Positions 42,796 to 52,283 are shown, counted from the first letter of the stretch. The stretch is 64,000 nt of DNA from Streptomyces sp. Ru62 (GCF_002920615.1 NZ_PQSU01000016.1:124001-188000); one strand, 5' to 3'. The notes: generated by a model from the sequence alone, not told the origin. Translations and numbers: made by a program.

Positions 42796-44178
42796 ATGAC
42801 AGCGAGATCAATGAGCAAGGGCGCCAACCTTCCGATCGGTTCTCGGGCAGTGCGCGCTGAGCTCGCTTGGTCCGAGACACCTGGAGCGCCGGACGTCGAT
42901 GCCTCGGCGCTGCTGCTCACTGGTGCCGGACGGGTTCGCAGCGACGGTGACTTCGTCTTCTACAACCAGCCGCAGCATGCGTCAGGCTCCGTAAGGCACC
43001 TGGGGAAGCAGAGGGGTTCTGGTGTCACGACGGACACGGTCGAGGTGGACCTGCGTGCGGTGGAACCGGATGTCGAAAGGGTTGTGCTGTGTGCGTCCAC
43101 CGATGACGGGACGTTCGGGCAGATATCGGGACTGACGCTGAGACTGCTCGACGCAGGTACGCAGGGAGAACTGGCCCGATTCGACATGGAGGCCACGACG
43201 GAGACGGCGTTCATCGGTGGCGAGCTCTATCTGCGAGGCGGCCAGTGGAAGTTCCGTGCGGTCGGGCAGGGATATGCTTCCGGGCTTGCCGGGCTCGCCA
43301 CCGACTTCGGGATCACCGTTGATGACGACCCCCCGGCCACGGTCGTGCCCCTTCTGCCGCCGGCGCCTGCGCCGGAACCGCCTGCCCCGTCCGCGCCGAC
43401 AGTCGCCTCGCGCCTCAGCAAGGGCGAGGAACAACTACCCGTGGACATGCGCAAGAGGCTGTCCCTGCGCAAGGAGCAGGTGGCGGTCAGTCTGGAAAAG
43501 CACGGTGCCGCCGGTGTCACGGCGCGAGTCGTCCTGGTACTCGATGCTTCCGGTTCCATGTCCTTCCTGTACTCGAAGGGCGTCGTGGCCGATGTGGTGG
43601 AACGCATGGCCGCGGTCGCGGCGCAGTTGGACGACGACGGTGAGATGCAGGCCTGGACATTCGCCTCGCACGCGGCCCGACTGCCTGATCTCCACCTGGG
43701 GGACCTCCCCGAATGGCTCCGGCTCCACGTCCGGGTAGGTGAGCTGAGCCTCTTCGGCCGGAGCAGGAAACCCAGGAAGGGACTTCGAGCCGGTCAGGTG
43801 GACATGCGGGCGGTCGGTATCCAGAACGAGGAACAGAAAGCCATCGCTCAAGTTCGTCAGTACGTTCGCGATCACCCAGCCACCGCCCCCACGCTCGTGC
43901 TGTTCTTCTCCGACGGAGGCGTCTACCGCAACGCGGAGATTGAGCGGGAGCTTCGTGAAGCCGTCGAAGAACCGATCTTCTGGCAGTTCGTGGGTATGGG
44001 ACGGGCCAACTACGGCGTGCTGGAGCGCTTCGGCACCCTACCGGGTCGGCGGGTCGACAACGTCGGCTTCTTCGCCGTTGACGACATCAGCAAGGTCTCC
44101 GACCCGGAACTGTATGACCGACTCCTGTCCGAGTTCCCAGCTTGGATGACTGCCGCCAGTCAAGCCGGCATCCTCTGA
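42796..44178 (+). CDS. TerD-domain protein fused to a VWA domain
   Basis: A 460-residue protein. Residues 1-190 form a TerD-like calcium-binding domain (SKGANLPIGSRAVRAELAW; FVFYNQPQHASGSVRHLG; a DDGTFGQISGLTLRLLD strand), followed by a Pro-rich linker and a von Willebrand A domain (about 240-450) with the metal-ion site DASGSMS in VVLVLDASGSMSFLY. TerD/TerF-type proteins belong to tellurite/stress systems, but no other ter gene is near. ATG 42796 is 6 bp after CAGACT, consistent with a leaderless start; ATG 42811 is possible. Base composition is slightly less GC-rich than neighbours. Confidence 0.8.
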   Translation: MTARSMSKGANLPIGSRAVRAELAWSETPGAPDVDASALLLTGAGRVRSDGDFVFYNQPQHASGSVRHLGKQRGSGVTTDTVEVDLRAVEPDVERVVLCASTDDGTFGQISGLTLRLLDAGTQGELARFDMEATTETAFIGGELYLRGGQWKFRAVGQGYASGLAGLATDFGITVDDDPPATVVPLLPPAPAPEPPAPSAPTVASRLSKGEEQLPVDMRKRLSLRKEQVAVSLEKHGAAGVTARVVLVLDASGSMSFLYSKGVVADVVERMAAVAAQLDDDGEMQAWTFASHAARLPDLHLGDLPEWLRLHVRVGELSLFGRSRKPRKGLRAGQVDMRAVGIQNEEQKAIAQVRQYVRDHPATAPTLVLFFSDGGVYRNAEIERELREAVEEPIFWQFVGMGRANYGVLERFGTLPGRRVDNVGFFAVDDISKVSDPELYDRLLSEFPAWMTAASQAGIL

Positions 44179-44298
44179 ATCGAACCTATTGAGCCTATTG
44201 AGCCTTTCAGGGGCGCAGTTGTCCCGCATGAAGATCTCGCAGGACATCCGGCCTGAGCACGGTGGCAGCCGCGCCGAGGCCGGGGAGGGCCGGTCGGA

Positions 44299-45156
44299 TC
44301 ACTCGGGCTGGTGGTCCGGGCCGCCGAAGTCCGGGCTCGTGTAGTCGGGGCTGGTGAAGCTCGGGCGGCCGGTCGCGGTGCCGTCGTCGGGGCTGCTGAA
44401 GCCGGGGCGGTCGTAGCCGAGGCGGGGTATGCGGCCGGTCGGTGCCGGTGGGGTCGAGGGGTGCCCGGCGGTCGTGCCGGGCTCGGCGAGTGCCTCCCGG
44501 AGGAAGGGCAGGATGCCGCGCTCCAGCAGGGCGTTCCGCCACGCCTCCTTGGCCCTGGCCAGCTCCTCGTGGGCCGCGTCCCGCGCCCGGTCGTCCGCCG
44601 GTGTGCTGTTGCGCAGAGCGGTGAGCAGCAGTCCGACCGCGGCGACCAGGACCGCCGCCGCGGTGATGGCGCCGAACACCCAGCCGGCGGTGAGCATGGT
44701 CCGGGCGAAGGTCTGGCCGGGGTCGAGCATCTTCAGGATGTAGCCGACGAGCAGGAAGATCACCGCCGCGGTCCCGGAGAGGACGGGAGCCAGGACGGCG
44801 ATGACCGCGATGGCGCCCGCGCCGGTGCTGTCGGCGGCTTCGCCGAGAGTGGTGGCGAGGCCCGTGGCGGTCGGACCCGGGCCCGCTTCCTCGGAGTCGC
44901 CGACGGCCGGCGGACCGGACAGCGCCGGGTGACGCAGTTCGTCGCGCAGCTTGACGTAGTGCTGGTACTCGGCCGCCGCGGCTGCCGTGATCAGGGCGGA
45001 GGCGTTGAGTGCCATAGTGCGCAGTTGTTCGGAGTTGAGCCGCTGTCCGACGGCGGCCAGTTCCGGTCGGTGCGGTGCGGAGCGCAGCGCCTCACCGAGG
45101 AGCCGCTCGAATTCCTGGCGGTCCTCGCTCTGCAGGTGCTGCGGAACGCTGTTCAT
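44299..45156 (-). CDS. Two-helix membrane protein with Pro/Ser/Asp tail, unknown function
   Basis: A 285-residue protein. The N-terminal 80 residues are helical (SEDRQEFERLLGEALRSAPHRPELAAVG), then two membrane helices (about 117-142 and 155-185), a charged helix (DDRARDAAHEELARAKEAWRNALLERG) and a disordered tail with repeated SPD units (SFTSPDYTSPDFGGPD). I do not recognise the family. ATG 45156 has GGGGG 6 bp before; ATG 45162 and the upstream frame are alternatives. Confidence 0.65.
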   Translation of the reverse strand: MNSVPQHLQSEDRQEFERLLGEALRSAPHRPELAAVGQRLNSEQLRTMALNASALITAAAAAEYQHYVKLRDELRHPALSGPPAVGDSEEAGPGPTATGLATTLGEAADSTGAGAIAVIAVLAPVLSGTAAVIFLLVGYILKMLDPGQTFARTMLTAGWVFGAITAAAVLVAAVGLLLTALRNSTPADDRARDAAHEELARAKEAWRNALLERGILPFLREALAEPGTTAGHPSTPPAPTGRIPRLGYDRPGFSSPDDGTATGRPSFTSPDYTSPDFGGPDHQPE

Positions 45157-45343
45157 GTGCATCCCCCGATGCTCCGTAGGGCTTGGGGCTCGCACGCCGG
45201 CGAGCCGTCGGGCAGAAACGGAGGGGAGCCTGCTACGGATAAGCCGATGGTAGAGCCGTGACGGCGCGCGGTGACAGGGGATTGCCGGAAATTGCGGTCC
45301 GGCCTGCGCGTACGCGGCTGAGGAATGCCTGTCCGAAGAACGG

Positions 45344-46423
45344 TCAGCTGCTCAGGGGCAGTTGCTGGACCAGCAGTTTTCCGGCCATGGTCACTCCGCC
45401 GTCCATGGCGATGGCGAGTCCGTCGGCGTAGACGTGCGGTCCCTCGACGATCGGGCCGGTGCTCTCCTCGCCGTCCTCGGAGCCGACCTGGCCGAGGAGG
45501 TACGGAATGGGGCTGTGCCCGTGAACGACCCGGGTGCCGCCGTACGTATCGAGGAGGGAGCGTACGGCGTCGGCGCCGCCCTCGTCGCGGAAGGAGAAGC
45601 GCTTGGTGAACTTGCGGAACAGGTCCCAGACCTCGTCGGCGTCGTTGCGGGTCAGCGCCTCGCGGACGGTGTCGTTGACCGCCTCGATGGAGTCGCCGTA
45701 GTCGAGGTAGGCGGTGGTGTCGGAGTGGAGGAGCAGATAGCCGTCGACCTCCTCGACGGCGTCGAGGCGGGCCATCCACTGCAGGTGGTGGTCCTGGAGG
45801 CGGTCCATGTCGGTCTTCTGGCCGCCGTTGAGCAGCCAGGCCGCCTGGAAGGTGGCGGTGCCCGCGCCGGAGTTGACGGGGGTGTCGCCGAACCGTTTGG
45901 CCCCGAGGAGCAGCAGTTCGTGGTTGCCCATGAGGGCCTTGCAGTAGCCGCCGGCCGCCGCGGCCTCGGCGGACAGCCGCATGACCAGGTCGATGACCCC
46001 GATGCCGTCCGGGCCGCGGTCGGTGAAGTCGCCGAGGAACCACAGCCGGGCGGTGCCGGCGCACCACTGGCCCGAGGCGTCGATCAGGCCCTGCTCCTGG
46101 AGGGCCGCCACCAGCTCGTCCAGGTAGCCGTGGACGTCACCGACGACATAGAGCGGGCCGGGCCCGGTCGCGGGCTGCGGGGCCGGGGCGGCCGGTGCGG
46201 GCTCGACGGGGACCTGGAGGGTGTCGCCGCGGTTGATGACGGGCAGGTCGCGCTGGGTGGGGGTGTAGCCCTCGGGGTACGCCTCGTCGGCGGGCGGCAC
46301 GACGTCGCCGGGGTGGACGTGCTGGACGTACGGACCGGTCTCGTGGACGTACGCGGGTACCCGGAAGTCGCGCAGCGTCGCCGTCCGCTCCGCCTCGGGT
46401 CCCTGACCGGCCCCCTGAGTCAT
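45344..46423 (-). CDS. Calcineurin-like metallophosphatase
   Basis: A 359-residue phosphoesterase. The dinuclear metal site is complete: GDVHG (near 96), GDFTDRG (near 131), GNHE (near 169), HSD (near 240) and GHS (near 306) . The first 85 residues are Pro-rich. The fold resembles bis(nucleosyl)tetraphosphatase/PPP-type serine-threonine phosphatases; the substrate is unknown. The ATG at 46423 has GGAGG upstream. Confidence 0.87.
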   Translation of the reverse strand: MTQGAGQGPEAERTATLRDFRVPAYVHETGPYVQHVHPGDVVPPADEAYPEGYTPTQRDLPVINRGDTLQVPVEPAPAAPAPQPATGPGPLYVVGDVHGYLDELVAALQEQGLIDASGQWCAGTARLWFLGDFTDRGPDGIGVIDLVMRLSAEAAAAGGYCKALMGNHELLLLGAKRFGDTPVNSGAGTATFQAAWLLNGGQKTDMDRLQDHHLQWMARLDAVEEVDGYLLLHSDTTAYLDYGDSIEAVNDTVREALTRNDADEVWDLFRKFTKRFSFRDEGGADAVRSLLDTYGGTRVVHGHSPIPYLLGQVGSEDGEESTGPIVEGPHVYADGLAIAMDGGVTMAGKLLVQQLPLSS

Positions 46424-46679
46424 CAGACCCCTCCACCATCGCGCCGCATCTGCACCGCTTCGGACTGCCTGGTCGCAGCGGTCCGCGGTGTCGTGGGCCC
46501 ATCATAGGAACGCGCGTCGCGCCGTGTGATGACCCAGGGGTGGTGAATCGGAACAAGACTCCAGTTCACTGCGGCTTTCGCCCCGTTTGGGCAGATGTTC
46601 GACCGGCTGTCGGCCGGCCGGGCCCTCGGTCCACCGGCTCCGTCCCCGCCCCCCGCGGCGCGCCGACGGGTCCCTCTGT

Positions 46680-46715
46680 GCCGCACCGGCCGGGACCCGC
46701 GCGGGTCGGTGCGGC
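46680..46715 (-). terminator. Probable terminator of the LacI-family gene
   Basis: A 9-bp stem GCCGCACCG with CGGTGCGGC around an inner CCCGCGCGGG palindrome, 8 bp after the LacI stop. The rest of the 300-bp gap 46424-46723 holds only the metallophosphatase upstream region, with nothing further recognised. Confidence 0.55.
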
Positions 46716-46723
46716 GGGCGGTG

Positions 46724-47836
46724 CTACTTGTCGTCCGGTGTCCGTGGCGGGCTGACCGTCGTGCGCGGGGACCGCCGCTGGGAGGAGGTGCGCACGATCA
46801 GCTCGGTCGGTATCACCTGCTCGACCGGCTGGTCCGACTCGACGCCCTCGATGGCGTCGATGAGGAGCTGGACGACGGCGGTGCCGATGCGGCGCGGCTT
46901 CAGGGACAGGGTGGTGATGGGCGGCTCGGTGCTGGCGTACACGGTGGACTCGCTGCAGCACACCAGCAGCAGGTCGTCGGGGACGCGCAGGCCGTAGCGG
47001 CGGGCGGCGGCGAGCAGGTCGGTGCCGTTGGGGTCGAACAGCCCGTAGACCGCGTCGGGCCGGTCGGGGCGGGCGAGCAGCCGGTCCGCGGCGACGGCGC
47101 CCGCGCACGGGTCGTGTGCCGGATAGGCCTCGTAGACCGGATCCTGGCCGACCCGTTCGCACCAGCGCAGGTACGCGGTGGTCGACAGGTGGGTGTACGT
47201 GTCCGTCGTGGTGCCCGTGAGCAGGCCGATGCGGCGGGCGCCGGCGGCGGCGAGGTGGTCGAGGATGCCGAGTACGGCGGCCTCGTGGTCGTTGTCGACC
47301 CAGGCGGTGACGGGGAGCGCGCCGGCCGGGCGGCCGTCCGAGACGACCGGCAGTCCCTGCCGGACCAGCTCGCTGACCACGGGGTCCTGGTCGGAGGGGT
47401 CGATGACGACCGTGCCGTCCAGGGCGACGTTGGACCAGACGTCGTGGCGGGAGGTGGCGGGCAGGATGACCAGGGCGTAGCCGCGGGCGAGCGCGGCCGA
47501 GGTCGCGGCCCGTGCCATCTCGGCGAAGTAGGCGAACTCGGTGAAGGTGAAAGGTTCATCCCCGTATGTCGTCACGGTCAGGCCGATCAGACCCGACTTG
47601 CCGGTACGGAGGGTGCGGGCGGCGGCCGAGGGCCGGTACCCCAGCCGGTCGGCGACCTCGCGGACATGGCGCCGGGTGGCATCCGGGAGCCGGCCCTTGC
47701 CGTTGAGGGCGTCGGACACGGTCGTGATGGAGACCCCGGCGGCGGCGGCGACGTCTCTGATGCCCGCCCGACCCGGCCGGCTGCCTCGACGTGAGGTTTC
47801 CGCGCGGCTCACCTGGTGCTTCCCTGCTGCTGTCAT
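46724..47836 (-). CDS. LacI-family transcriptional regulator
   Basis: A 370-residue repressor. The helix-turn-helix GIRDVAAAAGVSITTVSDALNGKGRLPDAT spans about residues 25-54 (two parts of the same helix pair), followed by the hinge VADRLGYRPSAAARTLRTGKSGLIG and a periplasmic-binding-protein-like effector domain. The inducer is unknown and no sugar transporter is adjacent, so the target may be distant or itself. ATG 47836 lies 9 bp after TACTAT and has no ribosome site, consistent with a near-leaderless message. Confidence 0.9.
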   Translation of the reverse strand: MTAAGKHQVSRAETSRRGSRPGRAGIRDVAAAAGVSITTVSDALNGKGRLPDATRRHVREVADRLGYRPSAAARTLRTGKSGLIGLTVTTYGDEPFTFTEFAYFAEMARAATSAALARGYALVILPATSRHDVWSNVALDGTVVIDPSDQDPVVSELVRQGLPVVSDGRPAGALPVTAWVDNDHEAAVLGILDHLAAAGARRIGLLTGTTTDTYTHLSTTAYLRWCERVGQDPVYEAYPAHDPCAGAVAADRLLARPDRPDAVYGLFDPNGTDLLAAARRYGLRVPDDLLLVCCSESTVYASTEPPITTLSLKPRRIGTAVVQLLIDAIEGVESDQPVEQVIPTELIVRTSSQRRSPRTTVSPPRTPDDK

Positions 47837-48289
47837 GGCGAGCCGATAGTAGGGCTCATGCGGTGGGGTAGTGCGGACGCATATGCACGCGTTGACAGGC
47901 ACGTTTCTGCATGGTCATTGGGTGTCAACTTCCTTGGAAACCAAGGTCGTTGATCGATCCAATAGTAAGACGTGACTTGTCGACGCGGATGGACCTACCA
48001 AGTCCCCGATGTCTCGAAGAGGTCTCAACTCACCTTCACGGGGGACGCGCGCCACGGCGCAAGCTACCGGCGCATAGATATATGTACGGCGCGCCCCCCG
48101 AAACGTACGCCTTCGTACGAGGATGCCCTTGATGCCCGGGGAAGACGTGAGCTTCGCCTCTTTCCGCGGCGGCGGCCGGACCGCTGGGCGTTCCGCACCT
48201 GTTCGCAGCGGGGCCGAATCCTCTTAAGGTGAGGAGTATTGGATGCCGGGGGTGTCGACGGGCCGCCGGTGGTCGCGAGGAGGACTGCG
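47837..48289. other. Intergenic region between divergent LacI and hisC genes
   Basis: 453 bp without a convincing gene; the short open frames have no codon bias. Seen in it: TTGACA (47892-47897) with a weak TCATTG 17 bp downstream; a perfect inverted repeat CCTTGG-AAA-CCAAGG (47932-47946) that could be an operator; AT-richer sequence about 47940-47990; and TAAGGT (48224-48229), a possible -10 for hisC. Confidence 0.5.
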
Positions 48290-49369
48290 GTGAGCGAGAC
48301 GAGCCCCAAGCTGCGCGCCGAGCTGGAGGGTATCCCCACCTACAAGCCGGGCAAGCCGGCCGCGGCCGGCGGACCGGTCGCCTACAAGCTGTCCTCCAAC
48401 GAGAACCCGTACCCGCCGCTGCCCGGCGTGCTGGAGAGCGTGAGTGCGGCGGCCTGCGACTTCAACCGCTACCCGGACATGGCCTGCACCGGCCTGATGA
48501 ACGAGCTGTCCGATCGCTTCGGTGTGCCGCTCTCCGACCTGGCCACCGGCACCGGCTCGGTGGGTGTCGCCCAGCAACTGATCCAGGCCACCAGCGGCCC
48601 CGGTGACGAGGTGATCTACGCCTGGCGGTCGTTCGAGGCGTACCCGATCATCACGCAGATCAGCGGTGCCCGCTCGGTGCAGGTGCCGCTGACGTCGGGC
48701 GACGTGCACGATCTGGACGCGATGGCGGACGCGATCACCGACCGGACGCGGCTGATCTTCGTCTGCAACCCCAACAACCCGACCGGTACGGTGGTGCGAC
48801 GGGCCGAGCTGGAGCGGTTCCTCGACCGGGTGCCCGCCGATGTGCTGGTGGTGCTGGACGAGGCCTACCGGGAGTTCATCCGCGACCCCGAGGTGCCCGA
48901 CGGTGTCGAGCTGTACCGGAAGCGGCCCAACGTCTGCGTCCTGCGGACCTTCTCCAAGGCGTACGGGCTGGCCGGGCTGCGCGTCGGTTTCGCGATCGCC
49001 CACGAGCCGGTGGCGGCGGCGCTGCGCAAGACGGCCGTTCCGTTCGGGGTGAGCCAGCTGGCTCAGGAGGCTGCGATCGCTTCGCTGCGGGCCGAGGACG
49101 AGCTGCTGGGCCGGGTGGGCTCGCTGGTGTGCGAGCGCACGCGCGTGGTCGACGCACTGCGGGCCCAGGGCTGGACGGTGCCGGAGACGCAGGCCAACTT
49201 CGTGTGGCTGCGGCTGGGGGAGAGTACGGTCCCGTTCGCACAGGTCTGCGAGGAACACGGAGTGGTGATCCGGCCGTTCCCGGGCGAGGGTGTTCGGGTG
49301 ACGATCGGGGAGGCCGAGGCGAACGACATCTTCCTGAAGGCGGCGGAGGGGTTCCGCAAGGAGCTGTAG
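48290..49369 (+). CDS. hisC: Histidinol-phosphate/aromatic aminotransferase
   Basis: A 359-residue fold-type I PLP aminotransferase. SSNENPYPPLPGVLE near 35, CNPNNPTGTVV near 160, DEAYREF near 189 and the PLP lysine in TFSKAYGLAGLRVG near 221 define the HisC/Pat group. It stands alone rather than in a his operon, so it may be the second copy of Streptomyces and serve phenylalanine/tyrosine synthesis instead of histidine. GTG 48290 has GAGGAGG upstream. Confidence 0.88.
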   Translation: MSETSPKLRAELEGIPTYKPGKPAAAGGPVAYKLSSNENPYPPLPGVLESVSAAACDFNRYPDMACTGLMNELSDRFGVPLSDLATGTGSVGVAQQLIQATSGPGDEVIYAWRSFEAYPIITQISGARSVQVPLTSGDVHDLDAMADAITDRTRLIFVCNPNNPTGTVVRRAELERFLDRVPADVLVVLDEAYREFIRDPEVPDGVELYRKRPNVCVLRTFSKAYGLAGLRVGFAIAHEPVAAALRKTAVPFGVSQLAQEAAIASLRAEDELLGRVGSLVCERTRVVDALRAQGWTVPETQANFVWLRLGESTVPFAQVCEEHGVVIRPFPGEGVRVTIGEAEANDIFLKAAEGFRKEL

Positions 49370-49463
49370 TCCTGAGGCAGCTCCCACACGGGGTGCGGAC
49401 GCGAGAGACGGCACCTCTTCGTCCTGCGAGTCCGCACCCGCCTCCAGGAACGGGCGGGTGTCC

Positions 49464-49477
49464 GTTTCCCGTGAAAC
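49464..49477. other. parS-like site, one mismatch
   Basis: GTTTCCCGTGAAAC, one base from the consensus, in the hisC-cydA gap. The central CACGTG is broken, so binding may be weak. Confidence 0.45.
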
Positions 49478-49573
49478 CGAGGCGGTTGCGCCGAAACGCG
49501 CCTCCATCTCTGTCATGTCCTTGACATAACTGCCCGCGAGGGACCCCCCTGCGCAGTCCGAAAATCAGTACGT

Positions 49574-49605
49574 CATAATGGCTTGTGAATGTGAACGCGT
49601 TCACA
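49574..49605 (+). promoter_or_regulatory. Rex operator and -10 region of the cyd operon
   Basis: TGTGAACGCGTTCACA (49590-49605) is a perfect 16-bp palindrome matching the Rex operator known from S. coelicolor, where the cydABCD operon is a target. A CATAAT -10 box lies at 49574-49579, so the operator covers roughly +4 to +20 and would block transcription when the NADH/NAD+ ratio is low. The rest of the 318-bp gap holds only the parS-like site. Confidence 0.9.
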
Positions 49606-49687
49606 AGCGCGTCTCGTTTGTTCCGTATGTGTGCAACAAAAGGGGCAAACCGCCGCTGCACCACGCCGCAGTAAGGAGAGTGACGAC

Positions 49688-51196
49688 GTGGACCTGGCTT
49701 TGGCGCCGGAGACACTGGCGCGCTGGCAGTTCGGCATCACCACCGTCTACCACTTCCTGTTCGTTCCGCTGACGATCTCCCTGGCTGCGCTCACAGCCGG
49801 GCTGCAGACGGCCTGGGTGCGTACGGAGAAGGAGAAGTACCTCAGGGCGACGAAGTTCTGGGGCAAGCTCTTCCTGATCAACATCGCGATGGGTGTCGTC
49901 ACCGGCATCGTGCAGGAGTTCCAGTTCGGCATGAACTGGTCCGACTACTCGCGCTTCGTCGGTGACATCTTCGGCGCCCCGCTCGCCTTCGAGGCGCTGA
50001 TCGCCTTCTTCTTCGAGTCCACCTTCATCGGCCTGTGGATCTTCGGCTGGGACAAGCTGCCCAAGAAGATCCACCTGGCCTGCATCTGGATGGTGTCGAT
50101 CGGCACGGTCCTGTCGGCGTACTTCATCCTCGCGGCGAACTCCTGGATGCAGCACCCGGTCGGTTACAAGATCGACAAGGCCAGGGGGCGGGCCGAGCTG
50201 ACCGACTTCTGGGCCGTGCTGACCCAGAACACCGCCCTCAGCCAGGCCTTCCACACCCTGTCCGCGGCCTTCCTCACCGGTGGCGCCTTCATGGTGGGCA
50301 TCTCCGCCTACCACCTGGCCCGCAAGAAGCACATCCGCGAGATGAAGACCTCGCTGCGGCTCGGCCTGGTCACCGTGGTCATCGCCGGCCTGCTCACCGC
50401 GATCAGCGGCGACACCCTCGGCAAGGTGATGTTCAAGCAGCAGCCGATGAAGATGGCTGCCGCCGAGGCACTGTGGGACGGACAGAAGCCGGCGCCGTTC
50501 TCGATCTTCGCCTATGGCGACGTGGACAAGGGCCACAACTCCGTGGCGATCGAGATCCCGGGTCTGCTGTCCTTCCTCGCTGACGACAGCTTCACCTCGT
50601 ACGTGCCCGGCATCAACGACGTGAACAAGGCCGAGCAGCAGAAGTTCGGGCCCGGTGACTACCGGCCCAACATCCCCGTCGCCTTCTGGGGCTTCCGCTG
50701 GATGATCGGCTTCGGTATGGCCTCCTTCGCCATCGGGCTGGCCGGGCTCTGGCTGACCCGCAAGAAGTTCATGCTGCCGCAAGCCCTGAGGGTCGGCGAG
50801 GACGAGGTGCCGCACCTGGTGCTGTTCAAGAACAAGGCGCTCAGCCCGAAGCTCACCCCCTGGTACTGGCGCATCGCGACGTGGACGCTCGCCTTCCCGC
50901 TGATCGCCAACTCGTGGGGCTGGATCTTCACCGAGATGGGCCGCCAGCCGTGGGTCGTCTACGGCGTCCTGCAGACCCGGGACGCGGTCTCCCCCGGTGT
51001 CTCGCAGGGTGAGGTCCTCACCTCGATGACCGTCTTCACCGCGCTGTACGCCATTCTCGCCGTGGTCGAGGTCAAGCTGCTCGCGAAGTACGTCAAGGCC
51101 GGCCCGCCCGAGCTGACCGAGGCCGACCTCAACCCGCCCACGAAGATCGGCGGCGACACCCGTGACGCCGACAAGCCGATGGCCTTCTCGTACTAG
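49688..51196 (+). CDS. cydA: Cytochrome bd ubiquinol/menaquinol oxidase subunit I
   Basis: A 502-residue membrane subunit that binds haems b558, b595 and d and oxidises quinol. His in TTVYHFLFVPL near residue 19, His in AFHTLSAAFLTGG near 190, Met/Arg in the WIFTEMGRQPWVVYG motif near 420 are intact. The Q loop is of the short type, normal for Gram-positives. GTG 49688 has AAGGAGAG upstream. Made mainly at low oxygen or high NADH through Rex. Confidence 0.96.
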   Translation: MDLALAPETLARWQFGITTVYHFLFVPLTISLAALTAGLQTAWVRTEKEKYLRATKFWGKLFLINIAMGVVTGIVQEFQFGMNWSDYSRFVGDIFGAPLAFEALIAFFFESTFIGLWIFGWDKLPKKIHLACIWMVSIGTVLSAYFILAANSWMQHPVGYKIDKARGRAELTDFWAVLTQNTALSQAFHTLSAAFLTGGAFMVGISAYHLARKKHIREMKTSLRLGLVTVVIAGLLTAISGDTLGKVMFKQQPMKMAAAEALWDGQKPAPFSIFAYGDVDKGHNSVAIEIPGLLSFLADDSFTSYVPGINDVNKAEQQKFGPGDYRPNIPVAFWGFRWMIGFGMASFAIGLAGLWLTRKKFMLPQALRVGEDEVPHLVLFKNKALSPKLTPWYWRIATWTLAFPLIANSWGWIFTEMGRQPWVVYGVLQTRDAVSPGVSQGEVLTSMTVFTALYAILAVVEVKLLAKYVKAGPPELTEADLNPPTKIGGDTRDADKPMAFSY

Positions 51197-51211
51197 GCCG
51201 AGGGAACAGTC

Positions 51212-52231
51212 ATGGAACTTCACGACGTCTGGTTCGTCCTGATCGCCGTCCTGTGGACCGGCTACTTCTTCCTGGAGGGCTTCGACTTCGGGGTCGGTAT
51301 CCTCACCAAGCTGCTGGCCCGCACCCGGCCCGAGCGCCGGGTGCTGATCAACACCATCGGACCGGTCTGGGACGGCAACGAGGTGTGGCTGCTCACCGCG
51401 GGCGGCGCGACCTTCGCCGCGTTCCCCGAGTGGTACGCCACCCTCTTCTCCGGCTTCTATCTGCCCCTGCTGCTCATCCTGGTCTGCCTGATCGTCCGGG
51501 GAGTCGCCTTCGAGTACCGGGCCAAGCGGCCGGAGGAGAACTGGCAGCGCAACTGGGAGACGGCGATCTTCTGGACCTCGCTGCTGCCGGCGTTCCTGTG
51601 GGGAGTGGCCTTCGGAAACATCGTGCGGGGGGTGAAGCTCGACCGGAACTTCGAGTACGTCGGCAACGTCTGGGACCTGCTCAACCCCTACGCCCTGCTC
51701 GGTGGCCTGGTGACGCTCACGCTGTTCACGTTCCACGGAGCGGTGTTCACCGCGCTCAAGACGGTCGGGGAGATCCGGGTGCGGGCCCGGAGGCTGGCCC
51801 GGTGGGTGGGTCTGATCGCGGCCGTCGTGGCGCTCGCCTTCCTGCTGTGGACGCAGGCCGACAGCGGTGACGGCAAGAGTCTGGTGGCTCTGATCGTGGC
51901 CGTCGTCGCCCTGACGGCGGCTCTCGTGACCAATCAGGCCGGGCGGGAGGGGTGGTCGTTCGCGCTGTCCGGCCTCACCATCGTGGCGGCCGTGGCGATG
52001 CTCTTCCTGTCGCTCTTCCCGAACGTCATGCCGTCCACCCTGAACGGGGACTGGAACCTGACGGTCACCAACGCCTCGTCGAGCCCGTACACCCTGAAGA
52101 TCATGACGTGGTGCGCGGCGATCGCCACACCGCTCGTCCTGCTCTACCAGGGCTGGACCTACTGGGTTTTCCGTCAGCGGATCGGCACGCAGCACATCGC
52201 TCCTGACCCTGCGGTCGGCGCCGCGCACTGA
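51212..52231 (+). CDS. cydB: Cytochrome bd oxidase subunit II
   Basis: A 339-residue membrane partner of CydA. Starts MELHDVWFVLIAVLWTGYFF followed by LEGFDFGVGIL, with GPVWDGNEVWLLTAGGATFAAFPEWYAT split over helix 2, all typical CydB. It starts 16 bp after cydA. A parS-containing hairpin follows its stop, before cydCD. Confidence 0.96.
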   Translation: MELHDVWFVLIAVLWTGYFFLEGFDFGVGILTKLLARTRPERRVLINTIGPVWDGNEVWLLTAGGATFAAFPEWYATLFSGFYLPLLLILVCLIVRGVAFEYRAKRPEENWQRNWETAIFWTSLLPAFLWGVAFGNIVRGVKLDRNFEYVGNVWDLLNPYALLGGLVTLTLFTFHGAVFTALKTVGEIRVRARRLARWVGLIAAVVALAFLLWTQADSGDGKSLVALIVAVVALTAALVTNQAGREGWSFALSGLTIVAAVAMLFLSLFPNVMPSTLNGDWNLTVTNASSSPYTLKIMTWCAAIATPLVLLYQGWTYWVFRQRIGTQHIAPDPAVGAAH

Positions 52232-52236
52232 GTTTG

Positions 52237-52272
52237 CCGAGGGTGCTGTTTCACGTGAAACAGCACCCTCGG
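52237..52272 (+). terminator. Hairpin with parS core between cydB and cydCD
   Basis: A perfect 36-bp inverted repeat (18-bp arms, left arm CCGAGGGTGCTGTTTCAC) 6 bp after the cydB stop and 12 bp before the cydCD ATG. It may attenuate transcription into cydCD, giving less of the assembly transporter than of the oxidase. No U tract follows, so the strength is unclear. Confidence 0.65.
52248..52261. other. parS site (perfect), centre of the cydB-cydCD hairpin
   Basis: Exact GTTTCACGTGAAAC; 38 bp centre to centre from the next perfect site, the closest pair in the window. Confidence 0.94.
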
Positions 52273-52283
52273 TACCGAAGGGC

